Source of the DNA: Rhizophagus sp. LPA8_4_AMF
Taxonomy: Eukaryota; Glomeromycota; Glomeromycetes; Glomerales; Glomeraceae
Reading direction: 5' to 3'
Length of the DNA: 20,418 nt
Assembly (NCBI GenBank): GCA_021464525.1
Contig: JADRCO010001308.1
Location: forward strand, 1-20,418
The stretch's first letter is position 1; the number at the start of each line of letters is the position of its first letter. The notes under the pieces were generated by a model. The model was not told where the DNA came from. It saw only the letters and a program-made list of their open reading frames with translations, and ran no database searches. Shown here in pieces: positions 1-9,230 of the stretch. The position numbers and the translations under genes were made by a program.

Positions 1-240
1 TTTTGAGTAGTACAAAGCCGACCAAAAACCCAACCGACCGGAAATGAACAGGGCTAGATAGACGTTAAAAAAAGCGATCAAAATGGTAAGTTCGGGTTGT
101 TGATCAGGTTGCACAATTTCATCAGCCAATGTTTACCGACGCAAAACCCGATCAAAAATCCGAACGATCAGAATTGAACATGTCATAAATTACAGTGATC
201 GCTTTGTGTTCGGTTGATTTTCCATATCGAGAATTAAACC
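1..240. repeat. Degenerate GACCAAAAAYCC repeat block upstream of the first gene
   Basis: Two diverged direct copies of a roughly 40-bp motif (ACCAAAAACCCAACCGACCG at about 20-39 and a relative at about 150-170) both run on into GAA-TGAACA. Further TTCGGTTGAT and GTTCGGGTTGTTGATC pieces lie between and after them. The reverse complement of the left copy (TAGCCCTGTTCATTTCCGG) has the same general layout as the CCGATTGGAGCCCTAG end of the palindromic element at 5510-5690, which suggests related non-autonomous elements. The left border is outside the window. The block occupies most of the 318 bp before the first gene, so it may form part of that promoter. No clear TATA box was seen. Confidence 0.45.
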
Positions 241-318
241 GTGGCTTTAGCAGTTAGGATAAAATCTCGCCTTTTTTCTTTGATAAACACGTCTGAACTC
301 AATCAAACGTAATTACTA

Positions 319-2759
319 ATGACTCAACACAATTCGGAAAAGTGGGTACACGGTTATTTCGATCGTAGGTCCTCTGAATGGACTATTGCAAGTTTTTTGG
401 ATGAGTGTGAAGCACAATCATTCCCTGATAAAATTGGACAATATCTCACCTCTCTTGAGGTCATCGCTAAGAATGAGAACGGTAAAAGGAGAGAAAAAGC
501 ATTACATTTGTACAAACAATATAAACAGGCAAGTGTAAAATGTTTCTGGTTATAATAGATAAGAAATTGTGGCGTGGTAGGGACCTCCAAGATCTCTGCC
601 ATTCAAGTCTCTAAGTCGAGCCACAAAGCTAGTGCTGGGGCACAGATGACCTCTAAGATTATCTGATGTTCAAGCCTCTAAGACGACCTAGCACTGGCCC
701 ATTGGAGCGCAAACAACCTCTAAGATTGTCTGCGTCAAGCCTCTAAGACGATCCAATGGAATGAAAAAAAATTAGATAGAAATTGTAAGATACTATTAGT
801 CAAGAATATTATTAATTTTTCAAGTTTTTTATTCAAGGGTTCCCGACCTGATCGTCAGGTATCACGAGATTGGTTATCTCAAAAAAATAAAGAGACTGCT
901 GGAACTTCAGTACATCTGCATAACCCAACGTTTAATGATAGCTCTCTAGGAATCGGAACAGTAAATGGCGGAACATTCAATGCTGGACCTTCTAGCAATA
1001 TGTCACGAAATAAGACGGTAAGTTTATGATTTGGTCTTCTGACTGAGAACTCTAATATGGTAAGTCTCTGATCGTAACCCATGTTCGATGTATTTTTTAA
1101 TACTTTGGGACAATTACGAACAGAAAAAAATAAATGAATTCTTCTCCCGTGACATAACTCCATCACAACTTAATGAAAATGAAAATACGGATCGTGAAAA
1201 TGGAGAATCCGCTCCATCAAGTCCTTCACAAGATGAGCAAGAGAATTATATAGGAGATCCCGAATATTTTGATAAACTCATAGATAATGTGGACTTATCT
1301 TTCATTGGAGGAGAGGAAGAACCTGCACCGTCACCCCCAAAGTTAGGAATTTCGGTAAAAGAGACTTGGGACACTTTTACTGTTGGTGAAGTTGACATTG
1401 CAAAATGTTTTAGTTCCCTTCGTAAATCCATACCAAAAACAAGCCCCGAGGTTCAGTAAGTATTCCTTGGAGTAGATAGTTTCGTGATAAATTCACTAAT
1501 ATCATCCTTCTTCTTGAAGTCCACCATACTGGGGGGTCCTTGACTTGACAGGGCAACATAAACCGACAAAGAAAATGTTTTCCACGAAATGGAATGAACT
1601 GACTAATGATTTTCGACTTGATGTGGGATGGAGAATGGTCAACCTTGACCAATCCGAATACGATTTTTTTGATAATATGGAGGTAATTACAGTGTTACGT
1701 GTTTTTAGTCGTTACTTTCATTCTATTAATTCTTGTTCCGCGTGTTCTTTTTTACTAAACAGGACTTGAAAGCCCAGCAAGCATTACCTATACTAAATTC
1801 CCATCTTACGATATTAAAGTCGTATATTGAACACCTCAAACTACCAATTAACGAGGGAGAACTTACGATTTGTTTTGTTGCTCCTGCGTTCAGGATGAGC
1901 CTAGACCCAAATCAAGAAAAATTTCAAAAACTCTGGTAATTTTGAAAGTTCTGCCTTATTTTTGTCTTGCGTATCAGGCTAGATTTATTGATCTCATTCA
2001 TTTTAACATCATATTTTGGAACTTCAGGTCCGAGCAACAGCTAGTTGCAAGCCAAGAAAGGCGTAGGCAAGTGCAAGATCCTAATGATGAGCGTGCACGC
2101 GCTGGACAGAAAACTGATATTATAATAGTTTTGCCAACAGGACCAGCTTTAGAAGGCTTCATTTGTGAAGTCTCGGGAGGACTTCCAGCAGGATGTCCCA
2201 AAAAAATTTGGACAGATAAGCTGAAATTAATGGTTGGAATGCGAGACATGATAAACAGAGTAATGAAGACCTTTCCTGGTCTACCACCAACAGATTATAT
2301 GAAAATCATTGTATTCGGGTGCCAAGTAATTGGTAAATATATTAAGATACATGCAAATATCTGATAGAAGACCCTAACATTTTTTTGTTGCAGGCCTACA
2401 AATGAATCTTTATGCAATGGATGTCCGAACTTCAGGAATTTATCGTTTCGGAATGATTGATAAGGTTTCTTTGCCTGCCTCATCAAAAGAGTTGCCCGCG
2501 TACGAAGCAGTGCATACAATGTTACGTTCTTTAGAGGTTTGTTATTCATTCACTCCCTTATCGATATATGTATTTCACCATACTTATCAGATCAAATTTT
2601 TTATAGCACCGATTGAACAAGTTAACGGATTACTGCACGGATCTAAAAGTTAAACATGCAAAGTTGAGGCGAAAACGTGACTATATATATAAAGAAGACA
2701 ATTTGGCCTTTTCAAACAACTCCCCCCTCAAAAAAAGAAAATCAGATCCTAATATATAG
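319..2759 (+). CDS. Unknown lineage-specific protein with C-terminal nuclear localisation signal (8 exons)
   Basis: Exons: 319-528, 838-1017, 1124-1455, 1520-1682, 1763-1935, 2028-2332, 2394-2536 and 2607-2759. They join in frame to give 552 residues. The N-terminus is WVHGYFDRRSSEW-like. Residues about 131-190 are a Ser/Glu/Asn-rich, probably disordered linker. Residues about 200-500 form a compact domain with HPPYWGVLDL, the pattern TD-IIIV (D383) followed by C-EVSGG (E400), and GIYRFGMIDKV. The C-terminus is rich in Lys/Arg (RRKR at 523-526) and has a classical monopartite nuclear signal PLKKRK (542-547). The D...ExS pattern resembles what I recall of large unnamed protein families in Glomeromycotina and is faintly like a PD-(D/E)XK nuclease core, but no function can be assigned. 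Intron 1 appears to use a GC donor (CAG|GCAAGT at 529); a GT donor at 535 would also keep frame and add two residues. Confidence 0.8.
582..760. repeat. Three tandem ~66-bp repeats inside intron 1
   Basis: Three diverged units start at about 582, 648 and 715. Each has the skeleton CCTCYAAGAT, then TCTG, then TTCAAG-CTCTAAG with CGA-CC after it. The third unit is shorter. They fill most of the 309-bp first intron, the longest intron of its gene (the others are 61-106 bp). GTTCAAGCC resembles a pol III B box, but no A box or cloverleaf could be drawn, so this is not called a tRNA or SINE. Confidence 0.6.
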
Positions 2760-2846
2760 GTTTTTTTACAAATATACTAAAGAAACTGATTTCCAATTAT
2801 GTATTATTTGTTATAGCCATAGCTACAGCAATTTTTTTTTGTTACA

Positions 2847-3001
2847 AAAGGCTATCAATATGTTATTACCTCGGCTCGCCATCTCTTTCTACACCAGATA
2901 TCCAAAGAGTGCAGATAACCGCTTCAAATGAGGAAACGAAATGGCAGCTTCTATTAAAAATAAAATTGAGGATATTCCGGAGGAAAAGATCCCCAGTGTG
3001 A
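2847..3001 (+). pseudogene. Fragment of the last astacin exon (copy A)
   Basis: This matches 9900-10053, the end of the last astacin exon, but without the catalytic exons. Compared with copy B it has one extra T soon after AATATGTTAT, which shifts the frame, and several substitutions. No HExxH motif lies upstream, so it cannot encode a protease. It is a passenger of the segmental duplication. Confidence 0.85.
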
Positions 3002-3128
3002 TGAGAGAAAACCAAAATAAAAAATTTCGAAAATGCTGTCCGATTTTTTATTATTTGTTTCTAATAACCAGTTTTCGTATATGGATGTTATATTATTATA
3101 GATTATATAATACATTGTATTTATGTAG

Positions 3129-3308
3129 ACAGGAAAATGTGTCCATGTAAAAGAAGCATGCACATTATTAGAAAATTATGAAATTCCCGCTCAAGATAAT
3201 AAAAAGTCAGTGAAAGGGGAAAATTTTATCAATTTTCTTAAACAAATGGAATTTTACGTGAAAAGAGAGGAGCATAGCTTTTTTACATCATATATATATA
3301 TTAATTAG
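3129..3308 (+). other. Exon-like open frame present in copy A only
   Basis: After an acceptor-like GTAGACAG, an open frame runs to TAG at 3306-3308 and reads KCVHVKEACTLLENYEIPAQ, then about 37 more residues (FINFLKQMEFYVKREEH is included). The composition looks like a real charged protein, not noise. Copy B lacks about 130 bp here: CCATGTA joins directly to TATATATTAATTAG near 10192. Either B lost a terminal exon or A gained sequence. No convincing donor in the right phase was found upstream, so no gene is built from it. No family was recognised. Confidence 0.35.
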
Positions 3309-3355
3309 TAAAAAACACTTATATTTTACTCCGAAATAATTTGCTGTCTGTTATT

Positions 3356-3627
3356 AGTGATGCCGACTTAACTAATGGGTTTAACAGAATTATAATTAGC
3401 AACGTTGTTGAAATCTGTTTAACTTGTTAAATCACTAAGATCTAAATTAATTTGAGACTTTTCATTTAAAAATTTCGTATTTAAAATGCGTATTGTATAT
3501 ATAAGTTAATTTTAACTTTAAACAGATTTTAACAACCTATCACTTAAACTTTATAACAACTATCTAAAACTAAAATAAAATGTTAAAACAATTTTTAACA
3601 TTTGGTTTCAGTTAAGTCGGCATCACT
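3356..3627. mobile_element. MITE with 18-bp perfect terminal inverted repeats (copy A)
   Basis: The left end AGTGATGCCGACTTAACT is the exact reverse complement of the right end AGTTAAGTCGGCATCACT. The element is 272 bp with no coding capacity and an AT-rich interior. The flanks are GTTATT on the left and TTCCGT on the right, so no clear target-site duplication is visible and the superfamily is not assigned. It lies upstream of the MPI start in both duplicates, so it inserted before the duplication. Confidence 0.8.
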
Positions 3628-3939
3628 TTCCGTTTTAAATATTTTTGTGTATATTTATAATATCAATTAGAAGACATTTTTTCGATTAAATAATTATGAT
3701 CCAAATTAATTGCAATATTGCATAGCACTAGAAAACGTGGTGATAACTTAAATATCTATTATACATATATACTATATTTGAAAGTTGCAAACTTTGTTAT
3801 ACGTGTACCGATCAGTTAATAAGCACATCGTAAAAATTTAATTCAGATCATAAAATTTTAAAAATGATTACGTGATAAAAAAACGCGCATATTTTAATAA
3901 TGATCGCCATACAATACCTTTGAATTTCGTTAATTGTAA

Positions 3940-4879
3940 ATGTCCAAACCGGCAGTATAAATTGAAATGTGCAGTCCAAAACTATGATTGGGGAAAAATT
4001 GGAATTGAGAGTAAAGTAGCTCAGTTCGCTCAAATTTCAAAAGATTTTGAGATTCAGCTTGATAAACCATATGCTGAGGTGAATAATTAGATAATTAGAG
4101 AAAATTTTATTTAATTAATAACTTTTTTTTTGATTCAAAAAATCGATCTTTCACTAATTAAACTTTGTATAAGTTATGGATGGGAACACATCCAAATGGA
4201 CCAAGTGTATTGGCTGAACAACCATCAATTTCACTTAAAGAAAAAATAGAATCAAATCCAAGCGAATTACTTATATCAGACATTTCTAAAATATATAAAA
4301 ATGATTTACCATTCTTATTTAAAGTATTGTCTGTACGCATAGCTCTCTCTATTCAAGCACATCCTGATAAAAAACTTGGAAAAGAATTATTTGAAAAATT
4401 TCCAAAGATTTATAAAGGTGAAATTTGTCAATATTTTTAATTTTTCGTAATTTATTTATTTTTAACATTGTTTAAATTTCAGATCCAAATCATAAGCCTG
4501 AAATGGCTATAGCAATTACAGAATTTGAAGCTTTATTTGGATTTAGACCTCTAGAAGAAATAAAATCGTTTCTTATTGAATATCCAGAATTCACCGAGCT
4601 TATTGGAAACGAAATTTCTTCTCATTTTCTTCAAATAGTTAATGGAAGGAAAGTTTCTCAGCTTACAGAAGATATTGAATTAAATAAATCTGCCCTTCGT
4701 GAATTATTTACTAAAGTTATGACAACAAATGAATTGATCGTTTCTCAACAAGTTGATAAGCTAATTAAAAGATTAAAATCCAATAGCCATTCTCCTTTTG
4801 TGAAAGGAAGCGTTCCCAAACTTCTAATTAGATTAAATGATCAATTTCCTGGTGATGTGGGAATATTTTGTGTATTATT
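3940..4879 (+). pseudogene. Truncated mannose-6-phosphate isomerase pseudogene
   Basis: This is a copy of the intact gene at 10995-12518. Exon 1 (3940 to about 4078), exon 2 (4174-4417) and most of exon 3 (4483-4879) are recognisable with identical intron sequences. Relative to the intact gene it lost one A before the ATG and two T in GCAGTTTATAAA. After MSKPAV the frame therefore meets TAA at 3958. The last third, including the zinc-ligand His, exon 4 and the C-terminal domain, is missing because the copy stops at the hairpin array. Only one residue differs in the shared part of exon 3 (Lys here, Glu in the intact gene, in GSVP-LLIRL). The event is recent or the copy has been homogenised. 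Confidence 0.9.
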
Positions 4880-5500
4880 ATAATGTTAAAAAACGTTTCG
4901 CAACATTTTTTTATTAAACCAGTTAAAAAATGTTGCGAAACGTTTTTTAACATGTAATATAATATATAAAAAACGGTTTATAACGTTTTTTTATAAACTA
5001 GTTAAAAAACATTGCAAAACGTTTTTTAACATGTTATATAATAAATAAAAAAACGTTTCACAACATTTTTTTATTCAAACAGTTAAAAAATGGTGCAAAA
5101 CGTTTTTTAACATGTAATATAATAAATAAAAAAATATTTTGCAATGTTTCTTTAATTATTTTAATAGAAAATATTGCGAAATCATTTTTTAATAATAATT
5201 TAATAAAAAACCGTTTTTCGCATACGTTTTCAAATATTTTAACAAAAACGTTGCAAAAACATTTTTCTATTAATAATTTTTAAAAAAAACGTTTTTGCAA
5301 ACGTTTTGCAACGTTTTTTTAATATATTAATAGAAATGTTGCAAAAACATTTTTTTATTAATAATTTCATAAAAAAAACATTTCTGCACGTTTTTTTTAA
5401 TTACCTTAATGAAAATGTTGCGAAAACATTTTTATTAATAATTTAATAAAAAAAAAACGTTTTCGCACGTTTTTTTAATAAAAAATGTTGCGAAAATGTT
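4880..5500. repeat. Tandem array of long AT-rich hairpins
   Basis: The first unit is a perfect inverted repeat of 29 bp (arms 4883-4911 and 4925-4953, core AACGTTTCGCAACATTTTTT) with a 13-base loop. Two more units follow with a period near 80 bp (CGTTTTTTAAC at 4941, 5020 and 5101) joined by ATGTAATATAATAAATAAAA-type spacers. The units then decay over 5150-5500 but keep alternating GTTGCAAAACG and CGTTTTGCAAC cores. The array begins at the exact point where the MPI copy breaks off. No gene is visible in it. Confidence 0.88.
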
Positions 5501-5509
5501 GAAAACTAA

Positions 5510-5760
5510 ACCAATAACGAATCAGTAAATTAGTTCAATTTTCAGTAATTACCGGTTAGTTTCAGTATTGATGATTACTGAAACCGATCGGTATCGGTAA
5601 TTGGCAATACCGATACTGATCAATTCGGTTCAGTCTCAGTTTTAGCAATTACCAAACTGAACCGTACCGATTGGAGCCCTAGATCTGCCTGGATTAATTT
5701 GAATAATCATAGGATTAAATCTGAATAATCCAGATTAATTTTAAATTTTTAGGTATATGG
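5510..5760. repeat. Palindrome-rich CGGTTCAG-type repeat element
   Basis: This stretch is built from short hairpins. GTTTCAGTA (5559-5567) pairs with TACTGAAAC (5576-5584), and GTATCGGTA (5591-5599) pairs with TACCGATAC (5608-5616). Both 9-bp arms are perfect with 8-base loops. CGGTTCAG and CTGAACCG recur up to GATTGGAGCCCTAGATC at about 5683. A short GGATTAATTTGAATAATC / GAATAATCCAGATTAATT inverted pair follows to about 5748. The GC content is visibly higher than in its flanks. It is probably a non-autonomous DNA element; no terminal repeats or target duplication could be fixed. Confidence 0.55.
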
Positions 5761-5764
5761 TAAT

Positions 5765-6595
5765 GTAGTGATCATACAGAGATTCATAATAGCTCATTTG
5801 AATCATCACATTATGACGAATCTAATAAACTATTGTGCATCTTGGTGTGATCACTAGTTGCCAAGATATTCAGCAAAATGTCAAGAATCAGCATTTTCAT
5901 TTTATGATATTGTGCCATTTTACCTTTTGACGAATATCTCAGTATTCAGTAGTCGTACAAAGTTGCACAATAGTTCATTAGAATTGTCACATCACGACAA
6001 ATCTAATGAGCTATTGTGCATTCTCTGTATAATCACTGAATGCTGAGATATTTATTAAAACGTAAAATAGCACAGTATTCATGAATGTATAAAATGTCAA
6101 TTTTTGACATTTTGCTAAATATCTTGGCAACCAGTAATCACACCGAGATGCACAATAGCTCATTAGATTCATCATGATGTGACGATTTGAATAAGCTATT
6201 GTGCATCACTGTATGACCACTGGATGATGAGATATTTGTCAAAATGTGAAACAGTACAGTATTTATAAATGTATAAAATGCCAATTTTTGACATTTTACT
6301 AAATATTTCAGTATCCAGTGGTCATACAAAGATGCACAATAGCTCATTAGATTCATCATGATGTGATAATTTGAATGAGCTATTGTGCATCTCTGTATGA
6401 CCACTAAATATCAAGATATTCGCCAAAACGTGAAATAGTACAGTATTGTAAAATGAAAATGCTAGTTCTTGACGTTTTGCTAAATATCTTAGCAACCAGT
6501 GATCACACCAAAATGTACAATTGCTCATTAGATTTGTCTTGATGTGATGATTTGAATGAGCTATTGTGCATCTTTGTACGATCACTGCATGTTAA
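5765..6595. repeat. Satellite of five ~183-bp units with palindromic core
   Basis: The core TGCACAATAGCTCATT occurs at about 5783 (changed), 5964, 6149, 6333 and 6514, giving spacings of 181, 185, 184 and 181 bp. Each core is followed about 25 bases later by its reverse complement AATGAGCTATTGTGCA. The dyad extends outward imperfectly (GACATTTTGCTAAATAT on one side, GATATTTGTCAAAATGTG on the other), so each unit is one large stem of roughly 55-60 bp per arm. Open frames across the array on both strands are by-products of the repeat and show no protein signature. Confidence 0.88.
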
Positions 6596-6719
6596 ACAGA
6601 TTAAACAGATTATTTGTCAATCCATCCAAATGGTCCATTATCTAGTTAATTCAGATGGATTGATGAATGATTCAAATTTTTGAATTTCAGATCACATCTC
6701 TACTTACCAAAAATTTTTT

Positions 6720-7680
6720 TCAAAGTTGCAAAACCTGGATTCTTTTCATATTTGTGAAAAGTTTTATATAGTTAGCATTTAGGCTGCTGGCTTTTAAATA
6801 CATTTGATGATAGGTTTTTTTATTTACATTATATTTTTGAAAGCATTGCAAAAGTCTTTCTATGAGATACTAGTTAAAGAAATGCCATTTGAAGAGTGAA
6901 TTTTTTCTTATTATAGTAGACATGTTTTAAAAGGATATAGATATAGTGGCTTGATATTGTATACCTTTTTTTCCAGTTTTCCTTTAAGTATCTGAAAGTA
7001 TTAATAACTTTTTTTTTAGTTCAATAATTTTCTTTACCAATATTTTTGGATTATAGACTCTTTAGATTCTTTTAAGAATCTGAAGTGTATTGGAATGCAA
7101 ATCTGTCAATCAGAAGGTTTGATGTATCTTAACTTCTTTAGATTTTTTTTTTTATTTGTTTTAGATTAATTTCTAGTGTATCTGTTTTGTACTATCTTTC
7201 ACTTTATTAGTGCTGCTAGTAGATAGTCTAAATTGGTTGTTAGTCTCAAAGATCTAAATGGCACTTGTGCTGAATGCAGTTAAGCAGGCCAACTTTTCTG
7301 TTTTACTTAATAGTTAGATCTTATGTGGATCATAAGGAGGATTGGTTTAGATTTAATAGGTTTAGTACTCTAATTATATGGTAATATCAGTTTTTAGGAA
7401 AAATCTTTTACATTGAATAGCAGTACAGCAGGTCCTTGAGATACCTTTCCAAAAATTGCAGGAAGCGTTATTTTTTAAGATGTGAGTACTGTCATGCACT
7501 TCTATTTATGCAGGCAAAAATTCTCATTAATAATGCATATATATATAAGGTTCCTTTGGAATAATGGATGGTAGTTAGATTTAATTATATTAGATAACTT
7601 TGCTTTTTACTTATATATTAACTAGACATTAACTCTAATAAAATTTAACCATGCATTGTAATACTAAAAAAAAAAAAAAA
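6720..7680 (+). mobile_element. Possible polyadenylated insertion ending in A15
   Basis: A run of 15 A (7666-7680) follows an AATAAA hexamer (7637-7642) by 23 bases, the usual spacing of a polyadenylated transcript end. The roughly 900 bp before it has a less extreme, G/T-leaning composition than its flanks. This would fit a retroposed non-coding transcript or a 5'-truncated LINE or SINE. No reverse transcriptase remnant and no target-site duplication were found, and the left border is a guess. Confidence 0.25.
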
Positions 7681-8825
7681 TTAATCATCTGTTAATGTTC
7701 AGATAATTCTGTTAATATTCAGATAATTTATCTGTTTATTCTATTGATATTTAGATAATATATTACAAACAAAAAAATGGAAAACTCTAAAAAAATACCT
7801 GTGAAGAATTATTGTGAATATTACAGATAATAACTGTATAATATCAGTTTATCTGCAAAAATTACCAAAAATAGAAAAAAAGTAACTAAAAAATATTTGT
7901 ATATTGACAGACTTGATTTGCCATATATTTCTAGATAGTGAATACAAACTATATATAATATGTTGAAAATAAGTTGTTTATTGGCTGGCAAAATCCAGAA
8001 TTTTTGCCAATAAAAAATTTATGTTTCAGATCTTTGTCTGGCAAATTTTTGAGATAACTTCATAATATTCACAAATTTTAATAGTTTCTTGGAAAAGATC
8101 TGGTAAAATATTTTCTTTCTGGATTCTTGGCCAGTAAAATTTGATTTCTATTTTCAGTTCTATTTGTGATTAATGGCAACATTAATTTAAAGTTAAAAGT
8201 TAAAATATGTATATGTTTTAAAAGTAGTAGATAGTAAAATTATATTGAACTTTTGGTAAATTATCTGAATTTTGGCAATATGAATCTATAAGTATAATAT
8301 AAAGTGAATTTTAGTAAATATTTATTATATTATATAAATCTGTTTAATGTAAAATTAATGAAAAATATACATTTTATAATAAAGCATTATATGTGACCTT
8401 AAATATTTATCTGAAACTATATACTTTTTTTATTGTAACCTAGTTTCATGGTATACTATTTTTGCATATGACTTTTTAATTAAAATATACACTTGTTTCA
8501 TATTTTTATTTAATTATTTTATACGAAAAGAGCGAGATTAGTGCAAGCAAAGTGTATAAACAATACAAGAGGTATTAAATACATAGTCAGTAAAGTAGAT
8601 AACTAAGGCTTGTTAAATAAGCGCGTACGGCGGAGGAGGACTTTTTTCATATGACCTTTCCATTAAAAATACAATAAAATATACTTTTTTTGCAGAAGTG
8701 CCATGTGAAGTTTTTTTTGTTGTACGATGTCACGTGCGAAGCAAAAATATTGATTATGATTCTTAATAGAAAAATAGGGAATTTAAAATTATCCCGATGT
8801 TGACTGATAAAGTATTAGACCAAAA

Positions 8826-8942
8826 AAAAGTAGCATTTTTCATTAATATAAATTAAAAAATTTTTAAAGTAACGTCATATATGAAGGCTCGGGTAGGCTA
8901 CATGCCCAAATTATACATCATAATGATCTAATTGCTACTTTT
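8826..8942. repeat. Short foldback element
   Basis: AAAAGTAGCA (8826-8835) is the exact reverse complement of TGCTACTTTT (8933-8942), and the match continues imperfectly inward (CATTAATAT against ATCATTATGATG). The centre holds GGCTCGGGTAGGCTACATGCCC, a GC-rich island in AT-rich DNA. It is probably a degraded small MITE; no target duplication is visible. Confidence 0.4.
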
Positions 8943-9230
8943 ATCTTTAATTTTTCTGTTGTTTAAGATCTCCAATCTAACCATATTTTTTTTTATTATC
9001 ACACTAATTTTTAAAACAGTTTTGCATTCGATCTGTGATCTGTTTCTATTTTATTTTTTGTAAAAAAAAAATGATAAATACCACGTAAAATGCTGCTTCT
9101 TTCGCTAATTTACAATTGCCTAAGGTATATTGCATATATGTACATATATAAAAGGCTTTCTTTTTAATTCCTATTTGTCAGAAATAATATTTTTATTTAT
9201 TAAACTATTATATCTATTAGTTAAAAGAAA

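Larger units (their letters stand above)
2847..4879. repeat. Segmental duplication, copy A (truncated, partner at 9900-11936)
   Basis: This stretch repeats 9900-11936 at an offset of about 7,053-7,057 bp in the same orientation. It carries the end of the astacin gene, the spacer with a MITE, and the first two thirds of MPI. Blocks at about 3460-3795 and 3965-4879 are identical or nearly so (two substitutions seen in the last ~900 bp, with the MPI introns identical). The patches at 2847-3060, 3060-3440 and 3795-3965 differ by many small and some large indels. The left join is ACAAAAGGCTATC here and ATAAAGGCTATC in copy B. The right join stops after GTATTATT inside MPI exon 3. Copy B has intact genes on both sides, so A is inferred to be the derived copy. 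Confidence 0.93.
6600..9230. other. Gene-free AT-rich region
   Basis: No open frame with protein character was found on either strand. Visible structures are: an inverted TCAATCCATC / GATGGATTGA pair near 6617-6663; an AATAAA signal and A-tract at 7637-7680; two 20-bp tandem copies of CTGTTAATRTTCAGATAATT at 7689-7728 with a degenerate third; an 8-bp hairpin TGGCAAAA / TTTTGCCA at 7986-8009; and a foldback at 8826-8942. The last few hundred bases should contain the astacin promoter, but no clear element was identified. Confidence 0.6.

Noticed and set aside
582-760. tRNA or tRNA-derived SINE in intron 1, from GTTCAAGCC
   Set aside because: No A box, no acceptor stem and no cloverleaf could be drawn; the sequence is better described as a tandem repeat.
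2941-3150. Separate small gene starting MAASIKNKIEDIPEEK in copy A (and at 9993 in copy B)
   Set aside because: It overlaps the astacin end in another frame, stops after 32 codons in copy B, and no donor in phase connects it to the exon-like frame downstream.
5858-6585. Several open frames of 60-90 codons on both strands in the 183-bp satellite
   Set aside because: They repeat with the satellite period, overlap on opposite strands and contain no recognisable domain; they follow from the palindromic repeat.
4880-6595. CRISPR-like array
   Set aside because: The repeats are long palindromes without unique spacers, in a eukaryotic intron-bearing context.
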